Assembly (NCBI RefSeq): GCF_003233845.1
Contig: NZ_QKRB01000044.1
Coordinates: 434,001 to 498,000, forward strand
Length of the DNA: 64,000 bases
Direction of reading: 5' to 3'
From: Paenibacillus sambharensis
Lineage (GTDB): Bacteria; Bacillota; Bacilli; Paenibacillales; Paenibacillaceae
This document shows positions 34,470 to 42,919 of the stretch, one piece after another (the first letter of the stretch is position 1; each line of letters begins with the position of its first letter). The notes under the pieces were generated by a model. The model ran no database searches and was not told where the DNA came from. It worked only from the letters and a program-made list of their open reading frames with translations. Both the position numbers and the translations under genes were made by a program.

Positions 34470-36008
34470 ATGGACAAGCCAAATGAAATCATCGTCGTTC
34501 TCGATTTCGGGGGACAGTATAACCAGTTGATCGCACGCCGGATTCGTGACTTAGGTGTGTACAGCGAGCTTCTGCCGTATAACACACCGGTTGAGAAGAT
34601 TCGGGAGCTGCAGCCGAAGGGGATTGTATTCTCCGGCGGTCCTGCGAGCGTGTATGAAGAGAATTCACCCCTGATTGATCCGGGCGTGTACGAGCTTGGC
34701 GTGCCGATCTTCGGCATTTGCTACGGCATGCAGCTGATGGCCCATCAGCTGTCCGGCAAGGTGCAGCGCGCGGGCAAGCGCGAGTACGGCAAGGCTGAGG
34801 TAGATTTCGTAGAAGACAGCCAGCTTGTGCTTGGACTGGAGAAGCGCCAGACGGTCTGGATGAGCCACAGCGACCTGGTTGTGGAGCCGCCGGCAGGCTT
34901 CCGTATTGACGCGAGCACCAATCATGCGCCAGTAGCGGCGATGAGCAATCCGGACAAGAAGTTCTTTGCGGTACAGTTCCATCCCGAAGTGCGTCACTCC
35001 GTCTTTGGTAACGACATGATCCACAACTTCCTGTACTCGATCTGCGAATGTGAGGGCAACTGGTCGATGACCACGTTCATAGACGATACAATCCGCGAGA
35101 TTCGTGAGCAGGTAGGCGACAAGAAGGTACTGTGCGCGCTGTCCGGTGGTGTCGATTCCTCCGTTGTGGCGATTCTGATCCACAAGGCGATCGGCGACCA
35201 GCTGACGTGCATGTTCATTGACCACGGCCTTCTCCGGAAGGGCGAAGCAGAGAGTGTCATGGAGACCTTTGTCGGCAAGTTCGATATGAAGGTTGTCAAG
35301 ATCGACGCTCATGACCGGTTTCTTGGCAAGCTGAAGGGTGTCGATGATCCCGAGCAGAAGCGCAAAATTATCGGCAACGAGTTCATCTATCTGTTCCAGG
35401 AAGAGTCCGAGAAGCTCGGCGAGTTTGAATTTCTGGCACAGGGCACGCTGTACACTGATATTGTGGAGAGCGGAACGGCTACAGCTCAGACGATTAAGTC
35501 CCATCACAATGTCGGAGGCCTGCCAGAGGACATCAAGTTCAAGTTGGTTGAGCCGCTTAAGGCGCTGTTCAAGGATGAGGTCCGCAAGGTCGGCGAGGAA
35601 TGCGGCCTGCCTGCAGCGATCGTATGGCGCCAGCCGTTCCCGGGTCCGGGACTTGCGATTCGCGTGTTGGGCGAGGTAACCGACGAGAAGCTGGAGATCG
35701 TCCGGGAATCGGATGCCATCCTGCGTGAGGAGATCGCGGCAGCCGGGCTGGAGCGCGAGATCTGGCAGTACTTCACGGCGCTGCCGAACATGAAGAGCGT
35801 AGGCGTTATGGGCGACGCCCGCACCTACTCCTACACCGTCGGCATCCGCGCCGTAACCTCGATCGACGGCATGACCGCCGACTGGGCGCGTATTCCGTGG
35901 GATGTACTGGAGCGCATCTCGAACCGGATCGTCAACGAGGTCGACAACGTCAACCGTGTTGTGTATGACGTGACCTCCAAGCCGCCCGCTACGATTGAGT
36001 GGGAATAG
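34470..36008 (+). CDS. guaA: GMP synthase (glutamine-hydrolysing)
   Basis: A 512-residue enzyme that aminates XMP to GMP with ATP and glutamine. N-terminal class I amidotransferase with Cys84 in GICYGMQ and the FHPEVRH His; ATP-pyrophosphatase P-loop LSGGVDSS; C-terminal dimerisation domain ending in the usual [15 protein letters not shown] precedes ATG 34470. It stands apart from the IMP operon. Confidence 0.98.
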   Translation: MDKPNEIIVVLDFGGQYNQLIARRIRDLGVYSELLPYNTPVEKIRELQPKGIVFSGGPASVYEENSPLIDPGVYELGVPIFGICYGMQLMAHQLSGKVQRAGKREYGKAEVDFVEDSQLVLGLEKRQTVWMSHSDLVVEPPAGFRIDASTNHAPVAAMSNPDKKFFAVQFHPEVRHSVFGNDMIHNFLYSICECEGNWSMTTFIDDTIREIREQVGDKKVLCALSGGVDSSVVAILIHKAIGDQLTCMFIDHGLLRKGEAESVMETFVGKFDMKVVKIDAHDRFLGKLKGVDDPEQKRKIIGNEFIYLFQEESEKLGEFEFLAQGTLYTDIVESGTATAQTIKSHHNVGGLPEDIKFKLVEPLKALFKDEVRKVGEECGLPAAIVWRQPFPGPGLAIRVLGEVTDEKLEIVRESDAILREEIAAAGLEREIWQYFTALPNMKSVGVMGDARTYSYTVGIRAVTSIDGMTADWARIPWDVLERISNRIVNEVDNVNRVVYDVTSKPPATIEWE

Positions 36009-36029
36009 ACCAAATTATGTAAAATAGGC

Positions 36030-36073
36030 AAGCTGCTTTTCCGGATATTATATCCGGGAGGGCAGCTTTTTTT
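36030..36073 (+). terminator. Terminator of guaA
   Basis: AAGCTGC pairs with GCAGCTT around an inner CCGGATAT/ATCCGG hairpin, then seven T. Confidence 0.92.
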
Positions 36074-36101
36074 CTGTACAGGGCTCTTATAACTCCCATT
36101 T

Positions 36102-36117
36102 TGTAACTGTGGTTACA
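36102..36117. promoter_or_regulatory. Crp/Fnr-type operator candidate
   Basis: TGTAACTGTGGTTACA: TGTAA-N6-TTACA, the 5-6-5 geometry of Crp/Fnr-family sites. It precedes the HD gene and the Crp/Fnr regulator gene, so it may serve autoregulation. Confidence 0.5.
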
Positions 36118-36161
36118 GAATTCTGGCCGGATCCTGTGCTACCATGGTTTAACAAGTTGCC

Positions 36162-36208
36162 TAGAGAGTGGATTCATACCTATTACTTAGGTCGGAATCC
36201 ACTCTCTA
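36162..36208 (+). promoter_or_regulatory. Perfect 14-bp inverted repeat in the leader of the HD gene
   Basis: TAGAGAGTGGATTC (36162-36175) pairs perfectly with 36195-36208, and the loop contains a further ACCTA/TAGGT pair. No T tract follows, so it is not a terminator; it lies 26 nt upstream of the start codon and could control translation or mRNA stability. Confidence 0.6.
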
Positions 36209-36234
36209 ATGTTCGGGATATTGGAGTGTGCAGA

Positions 36235-37074
36235 ATGATGGTAGTACCGGTACGAAAGCTTCGCGAAGGGGACCGGCTGGGTGCCCCGGTTTATTTTAAC
36301 GATGGGCGGATGCTCATGCCCAAGGGGACAGTCTTGAATATCAGCCTGATTACGGTGCTCGGGGGACTGAATGTGGACACCGTCATGATTGATAACATGG
36401 CTGCCGGTCACAAGCAGAGTACCCATCCGGCCCATAAGGCGGAAGAGCTGCAGCGGGCAGCTTATGAAACAGCGCTCAAGGTCTTCACAGATGCTGAACG
36501 GAGCGGGAGCTTCCAGGCCGGGGCAGTTATGGAGCTGGCCACCGGGCTCGCAGCCTTCGCGGTTGAGTCTCCCGTATTCCCGCTCGTGGAGCGGCTGAAG
36601 GGTGACGGAAGCAAGTGGTCCGAGCTGGCGGCGCATAGTGCCCGCGTCTGTATGCTTGCTGTGGCGACCGGGCGCCAGCTGCCCTATACGGGCCAGCATC
36701 TGAGAATGCTTGCGGTTGGCTCTCTGCTGCATGACATCGGCTATGCAGGCAAGGATCAAGCGCAGAGCCGGACAGAGCATCCTCAGAGGGGATATGAGAT
36801 GATTCGCCGCCTGCCGGATCTGCCGCTTCTCTCCGCGCATATCGTGCTGGAGCATCATGAGGAGCTAAGCGGGAAGGGCTTTCCCCGGGGGCTGCGGGGA
36901 GATCAGGTCCGCTTGTCCGCCCAGATTTGCGGGATTGCCAATACATATGACCGGTATGTGAATGGAGAGCAGCCAGGGTCACACAAGGAAGGAATCGAGC
37001 ATCTGTTGTCGAAAATAAAGGTATCGTACGATGGAGCGGCTGTCCGGGCGTTTATCCAGGCGGTATCTGAGTAG
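36235..37074 (+). CDS. HD-GYP-like domain protein
   Basis: About 279 residues. An N-terminal part (to about residue 60) resembles the small beta domain found ahead of HD-GYP phosphodiesterases. The HD core has the histidine in LAAHSARVC, LLHDIGYAGK, and HHEELSGKGFP, where the canonical GYP tyrosine is Phe. Such enzymes hydrolyse cyclic di-GMP; activity with GFP is uncertain. ATG 36235 or 36238 follows GGAGTG (36223-36228); the frame extends further upstream through the hairpin but lacks a ribosome site there. It lies 60 bp before a Crp/Fnr regulator gene. Confidence 0.8.
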   Translation: MMVVPVRKLREGDRLGAPVYFNDGRMLMPKGTVLNISLITVLGGLNVDTVMIDNMAAGHKQSTHPAHKAEELQRAAYETALKVFTDAERSGSFQAGAVMELATGLAAFAVESPVFPLVERLKGDGSKWSELAAHSARVCMLAVATGRQLPYTGQHLRMLAVGSLLHDIGYAGKDQAQSRTEHPQRGYEMIRRLPDLPLLSAHIVLEHHEELSGKGFPRGLRGDQVRLSAQICGIANTYDRYVNGEQPGSHKEGIEHLLSKIKVSYDGAAVRAFIQAVSE

Positions 37075-37135
37075 CAGCCGGCCGGCAGTGTAATGTCTCC
37101 ATCCCAAGTCCACTCGGGAGAAATGGGGGAGACCT

Positions 37136-37819
37136 ATGCCGATCAACAAGGAGCAGCTCTGCTCTGCTATCCCTTTTTTCGGAGCCATTGATCCGGATCT
37201 GCTGGATAAGGTGCTGCCATACGTCCGGGAGATGGTCTGCAAGAGGGGAACCATCGTTTTCTTCGAGAAGGATGAAGGAGATACGATGTATTTTATAAGG
37301 TCCGGCTCAGTGGATATCTATACCTTTGACGGTACGAAGAAAGTGATCCTGGCCACACTGCGGGAAGGCGACTATTTTGGAGAAATGGCGCTGATCCGGC
37401 CCGGGCTGGTCCGTTCGGCCACTGCGGAGGCAGCAGAGACGGTCAAGCTGTATACGCTTGGGCGAAGTGACTTTGAACACTTGGTGGCTTCAGACCCGCG
37501 CCTTGTTATTCATCTGCTGGAGGATACAATGGAGCGGCTGCGCAGGGCTAACCGGCAGATTTATGAGCTGACCTTCCTGAATGTAAGGACCCGTATTATC
37601 AAACGGCTGGCGAGGCTGGCTGAAGAACATGGCAGACGAACAGATGAAGGCGTTCTGATCGATATGAAGCTGACGCATCAGCATCTGGCTGACATGGTGG
37701 GAGCGGTGCGCGAGACGGTCACCAAGGTTCTGCTGGAGCTTCAGGAGAATAACTCGATTCGGGTGGAAAACAAGAAGATTCTAATCTTCGACCCAGAGCA
37801 GATGATGCGGCTGGAGTAA
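37136..37819 (+). CDS. Crp/Fnr-family transcriptional regulator
   Basis: A 227-residue regulator. The N-terminal cyclic-nucleotide-binding-type barrel has GDTMYFIRSGSVDIY and EGDYFGEMALI; the linker helix is followed by a winged helix (LTHQHLADMVGAVRETVTKVLLEL). No N-terminal Cys cluster for an Fnr-type iron-sulphur centre is present. GGGGGAG precedes ATG 37136. It probably forms an operon with the HD protein; the ligand is unknown. Confidence 0.92.
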   Translation: MPINKEQLCSAIPFFGAIDPDLLDKVLPYVREMVCKRGTIVFFEKDEGDTMYFIRSGSVDIYTFDGTKKVILATLREGDYFGEMALIRPGLVRSATAEAAETVKLYTLGRSDFEHLVASDPRLVIHLLEDTMERLRRANRQIYELTFLNVRTRIIKRLARLAEEHGRRTDEGVLIDMKLTHQHLADMVGAVRETVTKVLLELQENNSIRVENKKILIFDPEQMMRLE

Positions 37820-37821
37820 CG

Positions 37822-37866
37822 AAAACCGAACATTTCATGTGACAAATTAAGCGATCATTCGATATT
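37822..37866. promoter_or_regulatory. PurR boxes upstream of the purine permease
   Basis: AAAACCGAACATT (37822-37834) matches the Bacillus PurBox AWWWCCGAACWWT exactly; an inverted second box, ATCATTCGATATT (37854-37866), matches at 10 of 13. The geometry is identical to that before purE. Confidence 0.8.
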
Positions 37867-37871
37867 TTTCG

Positions 37872-37901
37872 TTGACAATACGTATAAACGGCGCTTAGAA
37901 T
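37872..37901 (+). promoter_or_regulatory. Promoter of the purine permease
   Basis: TTGACA (37872-37877) and TAGAAT (37896-37901), 18-nt spacer, 18 bp after the start of the second PurBox. Confidence 0.8.
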
Positions 37902-37926
37902 AAGTTTGAAAAACAACAGCATAGTT

Positions 37927-37997
37927 CTTTTCGTATAATCCCGGGGATTGGCCCGGGAGTCTCTACGAGGTCACCGTAATGATCTGACTACGAAAAG
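37927..37997 (+). ncRNA. Purine riboswitch, guanine type
   Basis: P1 CTTTTCGTA pairs with TACGAAAAG; conserved TATAAT, CTCTAC and CCGTAA are present. J3/1 reads GACTA, so the base-pairing position 74 is C, which specifies guanine/hypoxanthine. L2 (GATTGG) and L3 (CCGTAA) each seem one base shorter than the usual seven. It controls the terminator at 38056. Confidence 0.93.
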
Positions 37998-38055
37998 CAG
38001 GAACAGTATACCCCGGTAACCGGAACCGTATGGGCATACTATTCCTCTTTTGCGC

Positions 38056-38094
38056 AGAACCTAGAGACGATAATACGCTCGGAGGTTCTTTTTT
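38056..38094 (+). terminator. Riboswitch-controlled terminator
   Basis: AGAACCT pairs with AGGTTCT (38083-38089), inner AGACG/CGCTC partial pairing, then six T; 38 nt before the permease start. Confidence 0.85.
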
Positions 38095-38131
38095 GTTTGT
38101 TCGGATAACTTATTGGGAGGCGTATTAACCA

Positions 38132-39520
38132 ATGGAACGTTTCTTTAGGCTCAGAGAGCTGGGCACGAATGTCAGAACGGAAATTATGGCAGGCTTGACG
38201 ACATTCATGACGATGGCCTACATTCTGGCTGTCAATCCCGGCATTCTTTCGGGTGCGGGACTGGATTTTTACAGCGTGTTTCTGGCAACCGCACTTGCAG
38301 CGGGTATCTTTACGATCGCCATGGGATTGTTCGTTAATTTCCCTGTAGCGGTAGCGCCGGGTATGGGTCTTAACGCTTATTTTGCAGCTACGATTCTGGC
38401 ATCAAGCGCTACAGATACCCCAATATCTCCTGCCATGGGTCTGACGGCGGTATTCATCTCGGGTATTATCTTCATCATTCTGACGGTAACGCAGGTCAGA
38501 CAAATGCTGCTTGTCGCTGTACCGGACAGCCTCAAGCACGCGATTACGGTCGGGATCGGGCTGTTCATCACCATCATCGGCCTGAAGGGAAGCGGCATTC
38601 TGACCATTGCGGTTGAAACGACTCAAGATGTGCCGGCTGGCACGTACACGAACCTGCTGGGCTTTGAATCGGTCATTCACCTCGGCGATTTCGCCGATCG
38701 CGGCATGCTGCTGACGATCATCGGCGTTCTGCTGATTGCGTGTCTGATGGTTATGCGTGTTCCTGGCGCGATTTTGTTCGGTATCGTCCTGACGACGGTT
38801 ATTGCGGCGTTCACTGGCGATATCAACACTTCTTCGCTTGAGAATGCAACATGGATTCCTGATTTTGGGCAGCTGAACTTCTGGCATTTTGACTTCAAGG
38901 GTGTCCTGGAAGTTGGTCTTATATCCGTTATTCTGACCTTTACCTTCGTGGAGCTGTTCGATACCTTCGGAACGCTCGTGGGTACGGCGAACCGCGCAGG
39001 CGTCATGAAGAACCCGGAAGAAGGCAAGAAGACCGTCGGCAAAGCGATGTTCGTTGATGCGGTAGCGGTCAGCGGCGGCGCGATGCTCGGAACAAGTACG
39101 GTTACGGCATTCGTGGAAAGCTCCTCCGGCATCGCGCAGGGCGGACGAAGCGGCTTGACGGCTGTTACGACGGGCGTATGCTTCCTGCTCGCACTGTTCC
39201 TGGCTCCTGTAGTGGCGCTGGTACCGGCGGCTGCTACGAATGCGGCGCTGATCATTGTAGGCGTGCTGATGATGCAGTCCGTCAAGGAAATTGATTTTTC
39301 CGACATGGTATACGCGATTCCTGCATTCCTGACCATCACGCTGATGCCGTTTACGTATAACATTGCGAACGGTATCTCGTTCGGTATCGTGTTCTATGTT
39401 CTGCTGGCTGCGCTGGCGAATATTTCGGGCCGTGCCGAGAAGAAGTATTCCATTCATTGGCTGATGTGGGTGCTGGCTATTCTGATCGTCCTGCGGTACG
39501 CATTCCTCGGCGGGCACTGA
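38132..39520 (+). CDS. pbuG: NCS2-family guanine/hypoxanthine permease
   Basis: A 462-residue transporter with about 12 membrane segments of the AzgA-like nucleobase group. The N-terminal RTEIMAGLTTFMTMAYILAVNP and the central VELFDTFGTLVGTANRAG are diagnostic. Guanine riboswitch and PurR boxes in front fit purine uptake; PbuG versus PbuO assignment is not certain. Confidence 0.93.
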   Translation: MERFFRLRELGTNVRTEIMAGLTTFMTMAYILAVNPGILSGAGLDFYSVFLATALAAGIFTIAMGLFVNFPVAVAPGMGLNAYFAATILASSATDTPISPAMGLTAVFISGIIFIILTVTQVRQMLLVAVPDSLKHAITVGIGLFITIIGLKGSGILTIAVETTQDVPAGTYTNLLGFESVIHLGDFADRGMLLTIIGVLLIACLMVMRVPGAILFGIVLTTVIAAFTGDINTSSLENATWIPDFGQLNFWHFDFKGVLEVGLISVILTFTFVELFDTFGTLVGTANRAGVMKNPEEGKKTVGKAMFVDAVAVSGGAMLGTSTVTAFVESSSGIAQGGRSGLTAVTTGVCFLLALFLAPVVALVPAAATNAALIIVGVLMMQSVKEIDFSDMVYAIPAFLTITLMPFTYNIANGISFGIVFYVLLAALANISGRAEKKYSIHWLMWVLAILIVLRYAFLGGH

Positions 39521-39543
39521 TCTTACTAAACTGATCGATAGCA

Positions 39544-39592
39544 GCGGGCATTCTGACGGATCGTATGATCCGGCGGATGCCCGTTTTGTTTT
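39544..39592 (+). terminator. Terminator of the permease gene
   Basis: CGGGCAT pairs with ATGCCCG around an inner GGATC/GATCC hairpin, then TTTTGTTTT. Confidence 0.88.
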
Positions 39593-39677
39593 GCCCGGCC
39601 ATCCCCCAAATGCCTCCCTGCTTGCGAATGTTCTTTACCAAGTGTATGGACACAGCAAGAGAAGGGAGAACAGTGTC

Positions 39678-41846
39678 ATGACGAATCAGCGTAAGAAGCA
39701 TCACAGCAAGTGGCGGTATGTCCGCAGAGCAGCGGGAGCCGTCCTTATCGCGGCGGCAGCCTTGCTGCTGATAGGAGCTTGGTGGGTTTCTTCCCAGGAT
39801 ATAAGCAAGCTTAGAGAGCCGCTGCATGGGCAGACGCTGCTGCTTGACCGCAGCGGCGGGCAGTATGCGGCATTATCCTCCTCCAAAATCATTCCGGTTC
39901 CGTTAGCCGATATCCCGGAGCATCTGGTTAACGCCATAGTAGCTGTTGAGGATAAACGGTTCTATGAGCATGAAGGGGTGGACCTGAGTGCGCTTGGCCG
40001 GGCGGCATTTCGCAACATCAAGGCAGGGGGAGTCGTGGAGGGCGGCAGCACCATTACCCAGCAGCTGGCCAAGAACGTCCTGCTGAACGCAGACCGTACC
40101 ATGGCCCGCAAGCTGAAGGAAGCGGCTATGGCGGTCAAGATTGAGATGGTTTATGACAAGGATGAAATCCTGGAAATGTATATGAACCAGATCTATTTTG
40201 GGGAAGGGGCTTGGGGCGTAGAGCAGGCGGCCAGGGTGTACTTTGACAAACAGGCTGCAGAGCTGAGTCTTGCGGAGTCTGCTATGCTGGCCGCACTGCC
40301 GAAGGCCCCTTCCCATTATTCCCCCTACGCGAGTAAGGACAGGGCGCTGGAACGCCGCAATCTGGTGCTGCAGCTGATGGCGGAGCAGGGCTATATTACG
40401 GCAGACGAGCAGGAACAAGCACAGGCCGAGCCAATCCGCACCTCGGGCGGGAAGCAGGAGATGTCTGCACGCAAGTATCCGTATTATGTGGATTATGTTC
40501 TAGAGGAGGCGGAGGAGGTATTTGGCCTGACCGAGCGTCAGCTCCTGAGCGGGGAATACCGCATCTATACGCATCTGGACCCGAAGGTGCAGGAAGCGGT
40601 GGAACAGGCATACGCTGATGACAGTATGTTCCCCGAGCAGGCGGATGATATCCCGGTTCAGAGCGGAGCGGTGGTCAGCGAGCCGTCCTCCGGTGCGGTT
40701 CGAGGATTGGTTGGCGGACGCGGCGGGCAGGTGTACAGGGGGCTTAACCGGGCAAGCCAGATCCGCAGGCAGCCGGGATCGGCCTTTAAGCCGGTATCCG
40801 TCTATGCTCCCGCGCTCGCGGAGGGTTACACGGCGGGTTCCCGCCTTTATGACGGCGAGTTGGATATTGGCGGCTATAAGCCGCGCAACTATGACGGAAG
40901 CAGCAGGGGAGAGGTATCGTTGAAGGATGCTCTTGTCCACTCCTACAATGTGCCTGCCGTATGGCTGCTGAACGAGATTGGGATCAGCAAAGGCTGGGAT
41001 TTCGCGCTTAAGGCGGGATTCGAGCTGCTGCCTGAGGACCGGAATTTAAGCTTGGCACTGGGCGGACTGCAGCAGGGCGTGTCTCCTTTGGAGCTTGTCC
41101 AGGCATATGGCGCGTTTGCAAAGGGCGGTGTGATGGTGGAGAACCATGCGATTGTCCGGATTGAGACCAAGGAGGGCAGGATAGTCGGCAAGGCCAGTCC
41201 TGAGGAAACCAGGCTGCTCAGCGAGAACCATGCCTATACGATGACGCTGCTCCTTGAGGAGGCGGTCAATACGGGAACCGGAACCCGTGCGGCGCTTGAG
41301 CGTCCGGCTGCGGGGAAGACGGGTACGACACAGCTGCCGGACACGGAGATGTTTCAGGGATTGGACGGGTCGAAGGATATCTGGTTTGCGGGCTACACGC
41401 CCGAGCTGGCCGCTGCGGTCTGGATGGGGTATGACCAGACGGATGCAGACCACTACATGCGCGTCACAGGCGGGACCTACCCGGCTGCCCTGTTCCAGCG
41501 AATGATGAGTCTGGCCCTTGCCGGTGAGCCGGTGCGGCCGTTTCCTGTACCGGACGGCTATGACCCGTCCCTCGCGGGTGCCCGGGAGTCCAGGCAGGAA
41601 GGCAAAGCCAATGCCAGACAGGATGACAAGGGAGACAAAGGCAAAAAGAAAGACAAGGAGAAGGAAAAAGAGAACGAGGAGCGGGAAGAAAACCGCAAGG
41701 ATAAGGGGAAGAAGGAACCGGAGCAAAGCGGGCGCGCTGACGGCGCTGACGACGACTCTGACGACGATGACAATGACGATCGGGACCGGGAACAACCAGG
41801 TAAGGGGAACGGAAGAGGTAACGGGAAGAAGGAGCGGGAGGATTAG
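39678..41846 (+). CDS. Class A penicillin-binding protein (PBP1-type)
   Basis: A 722-residue bifunctional peptidoglycan synthase. A basic N-terminus and one membrane segment (about 18-36) lead to the GT51 domain with E91 in AVEDKRFYEHEG and EGGSTITQQLAKN. The transpeptidase has S368-x-x-K (SAFK), S422-Y-N and K547TG. The C-terminal 80 residues form a highly charged Lys/Glu/Asp tail (KEKEKE, then DDDSDDDDNDD), perhaps surface-exposed. ATG 39678 follows AAGGGAG by 9 nt. Confidence 0.96.
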   Translation: MTNQRKKHHSKWRYVRRAAGAVLIAAAALLLIGAWWVSSQDISKLREPLHGQTLLLDRSGGQYAALSSSKIIPVPLADIPEHLVNAIVAVEDKRFYEHEGVDLSALGRAAFRNIKAGGVVEGGSTITQQLAKNVLLNADRTMARKLKEAAMAVKIEMVYDKDEILEMYMNQIYFGEGAWGVEQAARVYFDKQAAELSLAESAMLAALPKAPSHYSPYASKDRALERRNLVLQLMAEQGYITADEQEQAQAEPIRTSGGKQEMSARKYPYYVDYVLEEAEEVFGLTERQLLSGEYRIYTHLDPKVQEAVEQAYADDSMFPEQADDIPVQSGAVVSEPSSGAVRGLVGGRGGQVYRGLNRASQIRRQPGSAFKPVSVYAPALAEGYTAGSRLYDGELDIGGYKPRNYDGSSRGEVSLKDALVHSYNVPAVWLLNEIGISKGWDFALKAGFELLPEDRNLSLALGGLQQGVSPLELVQAYGAFAKGGVMVENHAIVRIETKEGRIVGKASPEETRLLSENHAYTMTLLLEEAVNTGTGTRAALERPAAGKTGTTQLPDTEMFQGLDGSKDIWFAGYTPELAAAVWMGYDQTDADHYMRVTGGTYPAALFQRMMSLALAGEPVRPFPVPDGYDPSLAGARESRQEGKANARQDDKGDKGKKKDKEKEKENEEREENRKDKGKKEPEQSGRADGADDDSDDDDNDDRDREQPGKGNGRGNGKKERED

Positions 41847-41940
41847 CAGCGGGCAGGCGCACCGGGATGAAGCATGATTTTTCATGAAATAAATCATCAG
41901 CCGGGCTAGGATTTCGATAGTTCAAGAGCTAATCGAGCAA

Positions 41941-41985
41941 AAAACCGAACTATAGCTATTGAAATAAATTTCATTGTTCGTGTTC
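41941..41985. promoter_or_regulatory. PurR boxes of the IMP operon
   Basis: AAAACCGAACTAT (41941-41953) matches the PurBox consensus exactly; the inverted ATTGTTCGTGTTC (41973-41985) matches at 10 of 13. PurR would repress here unless PRPP is high. Confidence 0.85.
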
Positions 41986-41990
41986 TGGCG

Positions 41991-42019
41991 TTGACAACCT
42001 ACAGGAGGATTGTTAAACT
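41991..42019 (+). promoter_or_regulatory. Promoter of the pur operon
   Basis: TTGACA, 17-nt spacer, TAAACT (42014-42019); it lies 18 bp after the start of the second PurBox as in the permease promoter. Confidence 0.85.
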
Positions 42020-42060
42020 AAAGAAGGTTTTAAGCGTAATAAAGTGAACTTTCATACTAT

Positions 42061-42127
42061 CTCGTATAAATTCAGGAATATGGCCTGGAAGTTTCTACCC
42101 GGAAACCATAAATTTTCGGACTACGAG
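42061..42127 (+). ncRNA. Purine riboswitch, guanine type, of the pur operon
   Basis: P1 CTCGTA/TACGAG; P2 with loop AATATGG; GTTTCTACC; P3 with loop CCATAAA; GGACTA with C at position 74. All core elements of the guanine class are present with canonical 7-nt loops. Confidence 0.94.
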
Positions 42128-42154
42128 CATGATAATAGAAACAGGTTGCTCCCT

Positions 42155-42182
42155 AGACGGGCAGCCTTCTGCTGTCTTTTTC
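42155..42182 (+). terminator. First leader terminator of the pur operon
   Basis: AGACGGGCAG, loop CCTT, CTGCTGTCT, then TTTTT. It is close enough to the aptamer to be its expression platform. Confidence 0.65.
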
Positions 42183-42340
42183 CGTACAACAGCACTCTGG
42201 TGCTGTGTGCAGCGGTTGCATGGCATTCGCGCCAAGCCGATTCGAATGATGAGGCGGTGCTTGCTGCGTCTGGACTGGCGCGGGTGCGCCGGCCCTGGAA
42301 ATGCGAGGAGATCGGGACAGACGGCATATTATCAGCTCGC
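42183..42340 (+). other. Structured stretch of the pur leader
   Basis: About 160 nt between the two leader terminators. It has CAGCAC/GTGCTG and other GC-rich pairing potential. I could not fit it to a PRPP/ykkC, T-box or other known aptamer. Confidence 0.5.
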
Positions 42341-42393
42341 GTCCCGTATCGGGGCCCTTCCGGCAAGAAGGGTTCCGACGGGACTTTTCTATT
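42341..42393 (+). terminator. Second leader terminator of the pur operon
   Basis: GTCCCGT pairs with ACGGGAC (42378-42384) with inner GCCCTTC/GAAGGG, then TTTTCTATTTT. CGGGAC at 42313 upstream could compete for the left arm. Confidence 0.8.
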
Positions 42394-42433
42394 TTGGGCA
42401 GTATGGCACTTTATATAGAAGGTGGGTAACAAC

Positions 42434-42919
42434 ATGTCAGCACTTGTTGGCGTCATCATGGGCAGCAAATCAGACTGGGATACCATGAAGCTGGCTTGCG
42501 ATGTTCTGGAAGAATTGGAGATTCCTTATGAGAAGAAGGTTGTATCGGCTCACCGCACACCGGACCTGATGTTCGAGTATGCTGAGACGGCAGCCGCGCG
42601 CGGCCTGAAGGTTATTATTGCAGGCGCGGGAGGCGCTGCGCATCTGCCCGGGATGGTTGCTGCGAAGACAATCCTTCCGGTTATTGGCGTTCCGGTAAAA
42701 TCATCCGCGCTGAGCGGAATGGACTCCTTGTTGTCCATCGTCCAGATGCCGGGAGGCATACCAGTTGCGACTGTCGCCATCGGCAACGCCGGAGGCACGA
42801 ATGCGGGACTGCTGGCGGCACAGCTGCTGGGCGCATTCGATCCGGAGCTGCAGCAGCGCGTGCAGGCAAGGCGTGACCGGATCAGCAGAGAAGTCATGGA
42901 AAGCAGCAATACGTTATGA
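42434..42919 (+). CDS. purE: N5-carboxyaminoimidazole ribonucleotide mutase
   Basis: A 161-residue class I PurE that moves the carboxyl group of N5-CAIR to C4. [16 protein letters not shown] and [13 protein letters not shown] form the active site. AGAAGGTGGG lies 7 nt before ATG 42434. First gene of a 12-gene IMP operon; 4-bp overlap with purK. Confidence 0.97.
   Translation: MSALVGVIMGSKSDWDTMKLACDVLEELEIPYEKKVVSAHRTPDLMFEYAETAAARGLKVIIAGAGGAAHLPGMVAAKTILPVIGVPVKSSALSGMDSLLSIVQMPGGIPVATVAIGNAGGTNAGLLAAQLLGAFDPELQQRVQARRDRISREVMESSNTL

Noticed and set aside
42183-42340. PRPP (ykkC-type) riboswitch in tandem with the guanine aptamer
   Set aside because: Tandem arrangements of this kind are known, but the conserved ykkC core sequences could not be found in order here.
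42044-42418. Open frame over the purE leader
   Set aside because: It runs through the riboswitch and both terminators and has no ribosome site.
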